The notes beneath the pieces are model-generated. The model made no database searches, was not told where the DNA came from, and saw nothing but the letters and a program-made list of their open reading frames with translations. 53,094 bases of DNA from an uncultured Bacilli bacterium (GTDB taxonomy: Bacteria > Bacillota_I > Bacilli_A > ML615J-28 > CAG-698), in assembly GCA_947627195.1 (NCBI GenBank), contig CANQVC010000006.1, positions 1-53,094 on the forward strand, read 5' to 3'. A program made the translations under genes and the position numbers. Shown piece after piece: positions 7,688 through 16,238 of the stretch. Position 1 is the stretch's first letter. The number at the start of each line of letters is the position of its first letter.

Positions 7688-8833
7688 TTATTTTGTTGAT
7701 CCTTCAATTTTCGCATATTCACACATAAAACGAATTACTTTTTCTTGTAATATTGTCATATGTTCTTCATCACTTAAAAAGTTAGCACCATTGCATAAAA
7801 ATATTAAACCTTTATTTCTCGTATATAACAAGAAACTTCTTAACCCATAAGCATTACCAAAATGTCCTTTTAATGGTTCTTTAGTAAATTGATCCATAAT
7901 AATCATTTGTAATCCTTTAGCTTTATATGTTGGATCTTTAGGATTTCCATGCCAATGAACTTCTTCCATATAATCAACAGTTTCTGATTCTAATATCTTA
8001 ATACCATGATATTTACCTTTATTCATAAACATTTGCATTATTTTTGTTAGATCATATCCTGATATATATAATCCCCCAGCAACTCCTCTAAAATTATTAC
8101 CAATGGTATATTTTGGACATTGAACTTTTTTAAATAAATCATAATCACGATATAATTTAAAATGTGATGGATAGGATTCATCATATAAATAATGTCCTGC
8201 TAAATGATCTTTATGTTTTAAATTTTCTAAACGAAAACCACTTTCAATTGATAATGGATTTAATACATTTTCCAAAACATAATCGGGGAAAAATTGTCCT
8301 GTAACTCTTTCAACTAAACAAGCTAATATGCCACAACCTAAATTAGAATATTCAAATGTACTACCAGGCATAACTTGTTGGAAAGTTTTTGATGTGTAAT
8401 AAGGTGAAGTTTGGTTAATTAGTAAATCTTCTAAAGATACTTCATCATCTATTTGGTTTACACCATCATATCCTCGATGTTCTTCTCCTTGATCAGATAT
8501 ACTAGAAGTTTGCGTTAAAATCATTTTTGTCGTTATCGGAATATTAGGATAATTAGGATTTCTGAATGAAAAACCTAAATAATTACTAATATCATTTTCA
8601 ATATTAATTAATTTCTTTTCATGTAATTGCATAACGCAAATAGCAACAACCATCTTAGAAATTGATGCAATGCGATAAATTGTATCTAATGTAGTTGAAG
8701 TGTTTTTCTCAATAGATTCTTTTCCGACACATGCATAATGTTCAATGTTTTGTGGATTGGCAATTATTGAAGTTGAACCTACCATTTCAAATGAACTAAC
8801 AAATTTTTCATATTCTTCTTGATATTGACTCAT
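7688..8833 (-). CDS. Serine hydrolase, beta-lactamase/esterase family
   Basis: A 381-residue member of the class C beta-lactamase/penicillin-binding-protein-like family (beta-lactamase superfamily). The nucleophile motif SxxK is S57-I-S-K60, the second motif YxN is YSN near residue 163, and HFG near residue 335 stands in for KTG. HxG rather than KTG is common in the EstB/DD-peptidase-like branch, so true beta-lactam hydrolysis is unlikely. No signal peptide is visible, suggesting a cytosolic esterase or peptidase. It begins with AAGGAGG 9 nt after the SNF2 helicase gene and should be co-transcribed with it. Substrate unknown. Confidence 0.85.
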   Translation of the reverse strand: MSQYQEEYEKFVSSFEMVGSTSIIANPQNIEHYACVGKESIEKNTSTTLDTIYRIASISKMVVAICVMQLHEKKLINIENDISNYLGFSFRNPNYPNIPITTKMILTQTSSISDQGEEHRGYDGVNQIDDEVSLEDLLINQTSPYYTSKTFQQVMPGSTFEYSNLGCGILACLVERVTGQFFPDYVLENVLNPLSIESGFRLENLKHKDHLAGHYLYDESYPSHFKLYRDYDLFKKVQCPKYTIGNNFRGVAGGLYISGYDLTKIMQMFMNKGKYHGIKILESETVDYMEEVHWHGNPKDPTYKAKGLQMIIMDQFTKEPLKGHFGNAYGLRSFLLYTRNKGLIFLCNGANFLSDEEHMTILQEKVIRFMCEYAKIEGSTK

Positions 8834-8842
8834 AAATCCTCC

Positions 8843-11800
8843 TTATGATAATATGTATTTAATATCATTTTCTGATAATTGTTGCAAATTATTATCTCCT
8901 TCATTAATAATTTGGTCAGCTAAATTTTTCTTTAGTTGTTGCAACTCTAATACTTTTTGTTCAATTGTTGATTGGGCAATTAATTTAATTACTTGAACAC
9001 TTCTCTTTTGTCCTATTCGATGAGCACGATCTGTAGCTTGATTTTCAGCACTTACATTCCACCAAGGATCAAGATGAATAACAATATCTGCTCCTATTAG
9101 ATTTAATCCTGTTCCACCTGCTTTTAATGAAACTAAGAAAACTTTCTTTTCATCATATGTATTAAATTCTTCAGCCATATTAACTCTATCTTCAGCAGTT
9201 GTTTGTCCTGTTAAAATAAAATATGGAATATTTTTATTTTTGAATACTTCTTCTAACGAATGTAAAGCTGTAGTAAATTGACTGAAAATTAATACTTTAT
9301 GATTAGTTTCTATTGCTTCCGAAACAATTTCTAAACAACGATTTGTTTTAATGTTACTTCCAGTATAACTATCTAAAAACATTGTAGGATTAACACATAT
9401 TTCACGCAAACGTGTTAAGTTTGCTAATATTTCTATTTTATTTTGATGATTTTCTAATTCTTTTCTAACTTTTAATAAATATGCATCGTATATTTTTCTT
9501 TGGTCTTGTTCCATATCAACATATGTAATAGTTTCTATTTTGGGTGGTAAGTCTTTTAAAACTTCTTGTTTACTTCTTCTTAATACAAATGGTGTTATTT
9601 TTTTTACTAATAAATCAATAACATCTTTATTATTATCTAATACTATTTTCTTTTCAAATTTATCTTGGAATATAGAATAATGATACAAATAATTTGGTAA
9701 CAAATAATCAAAAATACTCCATAAATCTAAAACAGTATTTTCAATTGGTGTACCAGTTAAAGCAAAACGAACTTCTGATTGAATCATTTTCACAGATTTT
9801 GCTTTTAATGTTTCATGATTTTTAATAAATTGAGCTTCATCTAGAATAGCAAAACGAAATTTCTTTAAACTATATTCATCAATATCATTTTTTAAACTAT
9901 CATATGATGTAATATATAATACTTTCTTGTCCAGTTCAATTGATTGAATAATGTTTTTTCTTTCACTTGGACTACCAATAATAATCTTTGTAGGGGTATT
10001 AAATGACCATTTTCTTATTTCTTCATTCCAATTATATACTAAACTTTTAGGAGAAATAATTAATGATGGTTGACTATTATCATCACTTTCTAATAGTGTT
10101 ATCATTTCAATTGTTTTACCAAGTCCCATATCATCAGCTAATATACCACTAAAATTAAATGAAGTCAGTGTTTTTAACCATTGATATGCTTCAATTTGAT
10201 ATTCTCTTAAATGTGGTTTTACATTTTCAGGTATAGGATAATTAGCTTCTTTATATTTCTTAATTTTAGAAATTAATTGATGAATTGTACTATCTAATTT
10301 ATATTCAATCGATTCATGATTAGCTTGTGTTGTTTGAAATGCAACATATAATGGTCTAATTTGTTCTTGATATAAATGTTTTTCATCAAGTCCTAAATTT
10401 CTAACAGCATCATCTAATTCTTGAACAGATGAAGTAGGAATTTCTAAAATAACATCATTTTTTAATTTAGTGAATTTTTTATGTTTTCTAAAATCAGATA
10501 ATATTTTATATAATTCTTCTTCAGAAAATTCAGATTGTTCAAAAGAAACACTTAACATATTTGTTTGAAAGCCAATTCTAAATTTACCTTTTTTGAATGT
10601 TTTAATTTTAGTATTTTTAATACTCTCTGATAAATAAACATCGGCTAATTGTTTTAATGATGATAAATCTGTTTTAAAGAATTTACCAATGTTTTCAAAA
10701 TTTTCAATTTTATCATTAACAAATCCTAATTCATTAATTAAATTAAGATATTGATTTACTTTAAATGATACTCTTATATCATTTGGTAAATTTTCTAATT
10801 CATACACTTTATCTAAATTATTTTCATCATTTAAAATGTATTTTGTTTTTAAAGTAACAATTCCTTTTTCATAATCAATATATGAATGAATGTTAAATGA
10901 TTGAATAGGATGTTTTTCTTTAAATGATAAAGGCATTTCAATACTTTGATATATTCTTGGATATACTTCTTCAAAGAAAATATCTTCAATACCTTCAATA
11001 GTAAATTCACTATTTTGTAATTTAGCCTGTATTAAATTACAAACAGTTGTATTTTTTTCATCTAATGGATAAATAAATGAACCAATTGTAATGTAATTAT
11101 GTTCCATACCTGAAATAAATAAACGACATTCTTCATTAGATACATGAATTTGTTTTTCTTCATCAATAGATACATCAATATGAATTGGTTGATCAGCAAT
11201 GTAATACATTTGTTCATCTCTATCAAAAAATGGATCACGATATATAATAGTTGTATTTGTATATATTTTAAATATTTCATCTAAACAATATCCATTAATA
11301 GGGAATGATTTTAAATCAAATGAATTTTTAAATTCAATGGCATTTTGTTTTTGTAATAATGATATTAATTTTTGCGCTCTTTCATCAAAATTATAAATTG
11401 AATGATTAAATTCTAAATTCTTCCCATATTTTTGTACTAAACATTGATTAACACAAATTAAAAAATAAAATATATTTTTAACAATATACATTCTACTATT
11501 TCCAACTTTGATAGATAGTTGATATTGTTGATTATAATTATTGTATTCGTGTTTTTTACATTTAATTATGGGTATAATTCTAATTTTTTCTTTTAGAATT
11601 GTGAAATACAAATTGGGATTATCATCAGCAATTTGATATATAATGTTTCGATTCTTTTCAACAATTACTTCTCTTTCTTTTAATCTTTTTTGTTCTTCTA
11701 ATTGAGCAAATCTTTCCATAACAATTTTATATGTTTCTGAATCTTTATTTTCGATAGAAAAGATTTCTTTATTTCTTTGCGCAATAATGTCTATTAAAGC

Positions 11801-12085
11801 AACTATATGAGGACAATATTGGATTAAATTTCTAAATGTTAAACAAAAATCACAATATGCTTCTATAATATGTCCTTCTTCAGTTACAGAAACAACAATT
11901 TGATGATCATAACCTTTATGATTAATACTAATTTGATAACGCAATACTTTAGTATTATCATTTAATAAACAGTGAACAGTTTCAGTGCAATTGGAAAAAA
12001 ATTTATCATCCAATAATTTTTGAACTGCATTTAAAAATCTTTCATTAAATTTTGCTTTAATTTCATCAATATTTGGGGTGAACAT
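8843..12085 (-). CDS. SNF2-family helicase with SWIM zinc finger
   Basis: A 1080-residue DNA/RNA-dependent ATPase of the SNF2/Rad54 type. Near the N-terminus C78-x2-C81-x9-C91-x-H93 forms a SWIM-like zinc site. A long middle region of about 500 residues leads to the ATPase: Walker A DDMGLGKT near residue 650, DEAQ box near 750, and a C-terminal helicase lobe with SLKAGGTGLNL and DRAHRIGQ motifs. An ATG 21 nt upstream (12106) opens the same frame, but its first codons contain AAAGGAGG, which is the ribosome binding site for the ATG at 12085; the latter is chosen. SWIM-SNF2 proteins are common in Firmicutes with roles in transcription or repair that are not well defined. Downstream lies a serine hydrolase gene. 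Confidence 0.9.
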   Translation of the reverse strand: MFTPNIDEIKAKFNERFLNAVQKLLDDKFFSNCTETVHCLLNDNTKVLRYQISINHKGYDHQIVVSVTEEGHIIEAYCDFCLTFRNLIQYCPHIVALIDIIAQRNKEIFSIENKDSETYKIVMERFAQLEEQKRLKEREVIVEKNRNIIYQIADDNPNLYFTILKEKIRIIPIIKCKKHEYNNYNQQYQLSIKVGNSRMYIVKNIFYFLICVNQCLVQKYGKNLEFNHSIYNFDERAQKLISLLQKQNAIEFKNSFDLKSFPINGYCLDEIFKIYTNTTIIYRDPFFDRDEQMYYIADQPIHIDVSIDEEKQIHVSNEECRLFISGMEHNYITIGSFIYPLDEKNTTVCNLIQAKLQNSEFTIEGIEDIFFEEVYPRIYQSIEMPLSFKEKHPIQSFNIHSYIDYEKGIVTLKTKYILNDENNLDKVYELENLPNDIRVSFKVNQYLNLINELGFVNDKIENFENIGKFFKTDLSSLKQLADVYLSESIKNTKIKTFKKGKFRIGFQTNMLSVSFEQSEFSEEELYKILSDFRKHKKFTKLKNDVILEIPTSSVQELDDAVRNLGLDEKHLYQEQIRPLYVAFQTTQANHESIEYKLDSTIHQLISKIKKYKEANYPIPENVKPHLREYQIEAYQWLKTLTSFNFSGILADDMGLGKTIEMITLLESDDNSQPSLIISPKSLVYNWNEEIRKWSFNTPTKIIIGSPSERKNIIQSIELDKKVLYITSYDSLKNDIDEYSLKKFRFAILDEAQFIKNHETLKAKSVKMIQSEVRFALTGTPIENTVLDLWSIFDYLLPNYLYHYSIFQDKFEKKIVLDNNKDVIDLLVKKITPFVLRRSKQEVLKDLPPKIETITYVDMEQDQRKIYDAYLLKVRKELENHQNKIEILANLTRLREICVNPTMFLDSYTGSNIKTNRCLEIVSEAIETNHKVLIFSQFTTALHSLEEVFKNKNIPYFILTGQTTAEDRVNMAEEFNTYDEKKVFLVSLKAGGTGLNLIGADIVIHLDPWWNVSAENQATDRAHRIGQKRSVQVIKLIAQSTIEQKVLELQQLKKNLADQIINEGDNNLQQLSENDIKYILS

Positions 12086-12122
12086 TTTTTTCCTCCTTTG
12101 CATCATTTTATTCTATTATTTG

Positions 12123-12151
12123 ATTATATCACACTTTTTTTACTTTGAAAA
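12123..12151 (-). promoter_or_regulatory. Promoter of SNF2-hydrolase operon
   Basis: Minus-strand -10 TATAAT (12123-12128) with a weak -35 TTTTCA (12146-12151) at 17-base spacing, 38 nt before the chosen start codon. Confidence 0.5.
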
Positions 12152-12441
12152 GATATAATAAAAAAATAATATGTGAAAAAGATAATCCTTAATGGGAATT
12201 GTGTTAATACTATTTTAAAAATAAAAATCAGGAATAAAATTTAACAATTTAAAAAAGACATCTATATTTCAAGATGTCTTATCATACATACTTATATTAA
12301 ATAATTTATTTGAAAAGGTCTGAATTTGATAATTTAATCAAAGTCAATGAAAATGTGAATAGGAAACAATCATTTATCGATATAACAATACTAACAACAT
12401 ATTATATACATGTATAAATAATTTTTACATAGCATAATATA
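12152..12441. other. Non-coding gap with two terminator-like hairpins
   Basis: Together with the SNF2 leader this makes a 356-base stretch without a gene. It holds the terminator at 12251-12280 and a weaker hairpin at 12181-12205 (ATAATCC/GG-AATTGT arms with TCTTTTT on the minus strand) that resembles the leuS terminator. The 160 bases between the exporter stop and the terminator are A+T-rich and contain no credible reading frame in either direction. Confidence 0.6.
12251..12280 (-). terminator. Terminator of ABC exporter operon
   Basis: Perfect 9-bp stem on the minus strand (AAGACATCT at 12272-12280 reading leftward against 12255-12263), an 8-base loop and a following TTTT run. It lies about 160 bases beyond the stop codon of the second exporter gene. 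Confidence 0.8.
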
Positions 12442-14196
12442 TTATATGGTTTCTTTATCATCAAAATCATAATACTTTGTATACATTAAATAAAATAAAG
12501 CTTTTAAATTTAATAACTCTTCTTTATTACCAAATTCGACATAACCATTTTTATCTAATGCTAATATTTTATCTGTATAATCACAAAATCCTAAACGATG
12601 TGAAACCATAATAATCATATTAGATTTTTTATTTTTTAATAAAGAATCATAAAAATGGTCTTCAACAGTTTGAGATAAATTTGAAGATGGTTCATCTAAA
12701 ACTATCATTTCACTATTTTTATATAATGTTCTTGTTAATAGTAATTGTTGAACCTCACCACCTGAAAAATTTACACCATTATTGTCAAGTTTAGTTGAAT
12801 AACTATTCATAAAATTAATATTATGCTTTTTCATTACGTCAATGAACAATGTTTCTTCAGATGAATTATTTGCCCTATTAATATCAAATTCAAATGGTGA
12901 AATATTTTCTTGTAATGAATAAGGAAACAATAAATCATTTTGAAAAAGACATGATAATTTTTCATAATAACTATTTAAATCTACATCATTTAAATCATGA
13001 TTATTTATATAAATATTACCATGATTAGGACGTAAAAATCTTAGTAATAATTTGACAATCGTACTTTTGCCAACACCATTTTTACCAACGATCGTCAATG
13101 CTTCTCCTTTTGAAATAGAGAATGATAAATTTTCTATTACATTTTCATTTGAATCATTATATTTAAACGAAACATTTTTAAACTCAATTTTATCTAATTC
13201 ATCAATTATGTATTTTTCATTATCTTCTTTTTTTCTATTCATAAATGAACTATAATCATTATAATACAATGAATTATTAAATAATTCACTAATAGACCAT
13301 AAAATTCCTTTAAGAGAGAAAATGAATGAAGTAATTGTTGATATATATAATGTAAAATTACCAACACTTATTTTATTATTAATGGCAAGAATAATTATTA
13401 AAATATAAATTAAAGCTAATTGAATAATATAAATGAAATTATTAATAAATTCTAAAATACTTTCCTTTTTAAATATATTTTTATATAATTTATTTGCATC
13501 ATTAATGATATGATTTGTTTCATCACCAAACCATGAATCAGCATCATACATTTTAATTTCTTTTGCAAACTGATTATCCCACATAACACCAAACATATAA
13601 AACAATTTTCTAGTTATTGGTGAGGCTTTATGATTTTCATTATATATTTTAACATTATATTTGTTTTTAATAAAAACATTAATTATAGTAAATATCAATA
13701 TAAAACAAATAATAATTAAAGAATACAAATCAAGTAAAAAAACCAAACCTATTATAGTAATTATATTTTGAAAAAAACTTATAAAATTATTATAACCATT
13801 GGAAATTCCATACTCATTTAAAAAAACTTTTGATTTGTTAAATTCATTTATGCATTGTTCATTAAGATCATCATTATCAATATTAAGATACTTCTCCATT
13901 AAATTAGACATCAACTTATTTTGTTTATTAATAATATATTTATTTTCAATAAATGATAATAATCTTATTACAATATAAACAATAAATTCAAGAGCAATCA
14001 AAATAATAATATATTTAATAACACCAGGTAAATTATTAATATAATTATCAATAATAATTTTATTCAAATAAGGGATTATTAATGCAGCAAATGAACCAAG
14101 AAGAATTTTTGCAATAGCTAAAAATAATAACTTTTTTTCATGAATAATTATTTTATTAATAAACTTTATATATTGCATATTAACTTTTTTATTCAT
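12442..14196 (-). CDS. ABC exporter half-transporter, second subunit
   Basis: A 584-residue half ABC transporter: about six transmembrane helices in residues 20-315, then a nucleotide-binding domain with Walker A GKNGVGKST, an intact signature FSGGEVQQ, Walker B MIVLDEP and switch His in SHRLG. The D-loop reads SSNL instead of SALD. It overlaps the end of the upstream exporter gene by 8 nt, so the two probably form a heterodimer in the membrane. The family exports peptides, lipids or drugs; no substrate gene is adjacent. Residue use is extreme in Asn, Ile, Lys and Tyr compared with neighbouring genes, consistent with recent acquisition or weak constraint. Confidence 0.88.
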   Translation of the reverse strand: MNKKVNMQYIKFINKIIIHEKKLLFLAIAKILLGSFAALIIPYLNKIIIDNYINNLPGVIKYIIILIALEFIVYIVIRLLSFIENKYIINKQNKLMSNLMEKYLNIDNDDLNEQCINEFNKSKVFLNEYGISNGYNNFISFFQNIITIIGLVFLLDLYSLIIICFILIFTIINVFIKNKYNVKIYNENHKASPITRKLFYMFGVMWDNQFAKEIKMYDADSWFGDETNHIINDANKLYKNIFKKESILEFINNFIYIIQLALIYILIIILAINNKISVGNFTLYISTITSFIFSLKGILWSISELFNNSLYYNDYSSFMNRKKEDNEKYIIDELDKIEFKNVSFKYNDSNENVIENLSFSISKGEALTIVGKNGVGKSTIVKLLLRFLRPNHGNIYINNHDLNDVDLNSYYEKLSCLFQNDLLFPYSLQENISPFEFDINRANNSSEETLFIDVMKKHNINFMNSYSTKLDNNGVNFSGGEVQQLLLTRTLYKNSEMIVLDEPSSNLSQTVEDHFYDSLLKNKKSNMIIMVSHRLGFCDYTDKILALDKNGYVEFGNKEELLNLKALFYLMYTKYYDFDDKETI

Positions 14197-15982
14197 TTTT
14201 TATCTCCTTATCTTGCATCATGTATAAATCATAAAAATATCCCTTACCATTAATTAATTCATTAAAGGATCCATTTTCAATGATTTTACCTTCATTAATT
14301 ACAATTATACGAGACATTTTATTAATGGCGTTAAATCTATGTGATATCATAATAATAATATCATAATTTATATTATTAATTATATTATTACATATATTTA
14401 TTTCATCAACAATTGAAATATTTGAATATGGTTCATCTAGTACAGCAATTTTATTTGATTTATAAGATGCTCTAGAAATAGCAACTTTTTGCGATTGTCC
14501 CGTTGATAATTCTACATTATTTTCATAATATCCTGTGCCAATTACCGTATGTATATTATCATTGAATGAATAAACTGCATCATATAAGTCAGTACTTTTC
14601 ATAAGAGAATTGATTTTTTTAACATCATTATTATTAATATTATCCACATTTTTCATCGCAATGTTTTCACAAATTTGGAAATTATATATATTATAATCTT
14701 GAAAAACAGGAGCAAATATTGAAACATAAGTATTATAATCAATATCTTTAATATTAATGCCATTTAATAATATTTCTCCTTCTGTTGGTTCATAAAGACG
14801 AAGTAACAATTTAATTAAAGTTGATTTACCAGAACCATTTAATCCTACCAAGCTTATTAAATCGCCACTTTTTATTTTAAGATTAATATTTTTTAATGCA
14901 TAATCATTTGAATTATTATATTTAAATGAAACATTAACAAATTCTAATTCATACTGTGAACTTAAATCTAAAATTTTAGTTCCATCTTTTTTAATTTTAT
15001 TGGGAATTTCAATAAAATCTATAAAATCATTTACGTATTTTGCATTGTCATTTAAACCTATTAAGAAATAAAAGAAAGATGAACAAGAAGATGAAAGTAA
15101 GATAGTAATAGAAATATAAAAGGCAAAATCACCTAATGATAAATTACTATTTTCATTAAATAATGTTAATACAACAATTAGATAGACTGACAACTTTTGA
15201 ATGAAATTAATAATTTCATCAAAAAGATTTTTATGAAAACTAATTTTATAATTCTTTAATGAATAATTTTTCTTCTTATCCAAATTGTCTTCATATTTTT
15301 CACATAAATACATATTGTATTTATTAATTTTAGATTTTTTCAAAATAGATACATTACTAATAATTTTATTTAATTCATTCTCTTCTTGATTAATATAAAC
15401 TGATTTTTCATATAAAATTCTTTGATTTTTTCTCGATAAGAATTCATTGATAATACGTAAAGCAACACATAATACAACTATAAATATGACATAAAAATTT
15501 AAAAATGATAGAAAAATACTACAATAAACAATTCTAATAATACCTTCTAATAATCCACCTAATGAATTTTTTATACCATCAACATTTCTTGAATTCCAAG
15601 TTATTACTCTTCTTGCTTTTTCTTTTTGCATAGATATATTATAATCATCAATATACTCTAAATCCATGCTCATTATTTTTTCCGCAAAAATCATATATTG
15701 CTTTTTTATTATATGTTCTTTTTTATTAGTAACTATGTAATCTAATACAATCGTAATACTAGATATAAGAAAATAAGCACTTAAAAAGATTGCAATGATT
15801 TGCCAAGCTGATTTTCCATTATTATTATATATATCATCAACAATTACTTTAGAAAATAATGTGATTATTAAAGGGGAAAAAGCACCTAAAGTAATAGATA
15901 GAAATACTATTGGTAGTAATAATTTTTCAGTTTGTTTGCAAATTTTAAATAAAAAATTAATGCTTCTTTTTATTTTGTGCAT
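14189..15982 (-). CDS. ABC exporter half-transporter, first subunit
   Basis: A 597-residue half ABC transporter with about six transmembrane helices (residues 20-315) and a C-terminal nucleotide-binding domain. Walker A is GLNGSGKST and Walker B IAVLDEP, with SHRF as the switch. The signature is LSTGQSQKV rather than LSGGQ, and the D-loop is SNIS, so one of the two ATP sites of the presumed heterodimer would be atypical. It starts after AAGGAGGG with good spacing and is preceded by a strong promoter. High Asn/Ile/Lys content matches its partner. The exported molecule is not identifiable; bacteriocin, lipid and drug exporters share this architecture. Confidence 0.88.
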   Translation of the reverse strand: MHKIKRSINFLFKICKQTEKLLLPIVFLSITLGAFSPLIITLFSKVIVDDIYNNNGKSAWQIIAIFLSAYFLISSITIVLDYIVTNKKEHIIKKQYMIFAEKIMSMDLEYIDDYNISMQKEKARRVITWNSRNVDGIKNSLGGLLEGIIRIVYCSIFLSFLNFYVIFIVVLCVALRIINEFLSRKNQRILYEKSVYINQEENELNKIISNVSILKKSKINKYNMYLCEKYEDNLDKKKNYSLKNYKISFHKNLFDEIINFIQKLSVYLIVVLTLFNENSNLSLGDFAFYISITILLSSSCSSFFYFLIGLNDNAKYVNDFIDFIEIPNKIKKDGTKILDLSSQYELEFVNVSFKYNNSNDYALKNINLKIKSGDLISLVGLNGSGKSTLIKLLLRLYEPTEGEILLNGINIKDIDYNTYVSIFAPVFQDYNIYNFQICENIAMKNVDNINNNDVKKINSLMKSTDLYDAVYSFNDNIHTVIGTGYYENNVELSTGQSQKVAISRASYKSNKIAVLDEPYSNISIVDEINICNNIINNINYDIIIMISHRFNAINKMSRIIVINEGKIIENGSFNELINGKGYFYDLYMMQDKEIKNE

Positions 15983-16101
15983 GTAAACCCTCCTTAAAAA
16001 ATTTAATCACATTTGCTTTGGTCTTTGTTATTGAATTCTCATTCGTTTTATAAAACATTTCTTTTAGATAGAAACATAAGTTAATATAATTATTTATCTT
16101 A

Positions 16102-16130
16102 ATTATAACATATATTCCTATAATTATCAA
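16102..16130 (-). promoter_or_regulatory. Promoter of ABC exporter operon
   Basis: Near-consensus minus-strand promoter: -35 TTGATA (16125-16130), 17-base spacer, -10 TATAAT (16102-16107). The leader before the first exporter ATG is about 110 bases. Confidence 0.7.
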
Positions 16131-16197
16131 ACAAATTAAACTCTGCCTTTTTTTATTTTTGTGTTATAGTATTATGATAAATTTATATGGTATTATT

Positions 16198-16231
16198 TAA
16201 AAAAGACAACCCTTAATATGGATTGTCTTTT
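16198..16231 (-). terminator. Terminator of leuS
   Basis: Minus-strand stem AAAAGACAA/TTGTCTTTT (16223-16231 with 16201-16209), extended by CC/GG steps, followed by T residues. It begins 8 nt after the leuS stop. The A-rich 5' side lets it work in both directions. Confidence 0.8.
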
Positions 16232-16238
16232 TTATTAG

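Noticed and set aside
7688-8833. Antibiotic-resistance beta-lactamase
   Set aside because: SxxK and YxN are present, but the third motif is HFG and there is no signal peptide, which fits the esterase/peptidase branch better.
12086-12106. Seven-codon extension of the SNF2 protein
   Set aside because: The extension contains the AAAGGAGG ribosome binding site for the ATG at 12085.
15957-16058. 33-codon reading frame on the minus strand in the leader of the ABC exporter operon, overlapping its first gene
   Set aside because: It has no convincing ribosome binding site, no double-glycine or other exported-peptide motif, and could arise by chance in A+T-rich DNA; an alignment of leaders would be needed to revive it.
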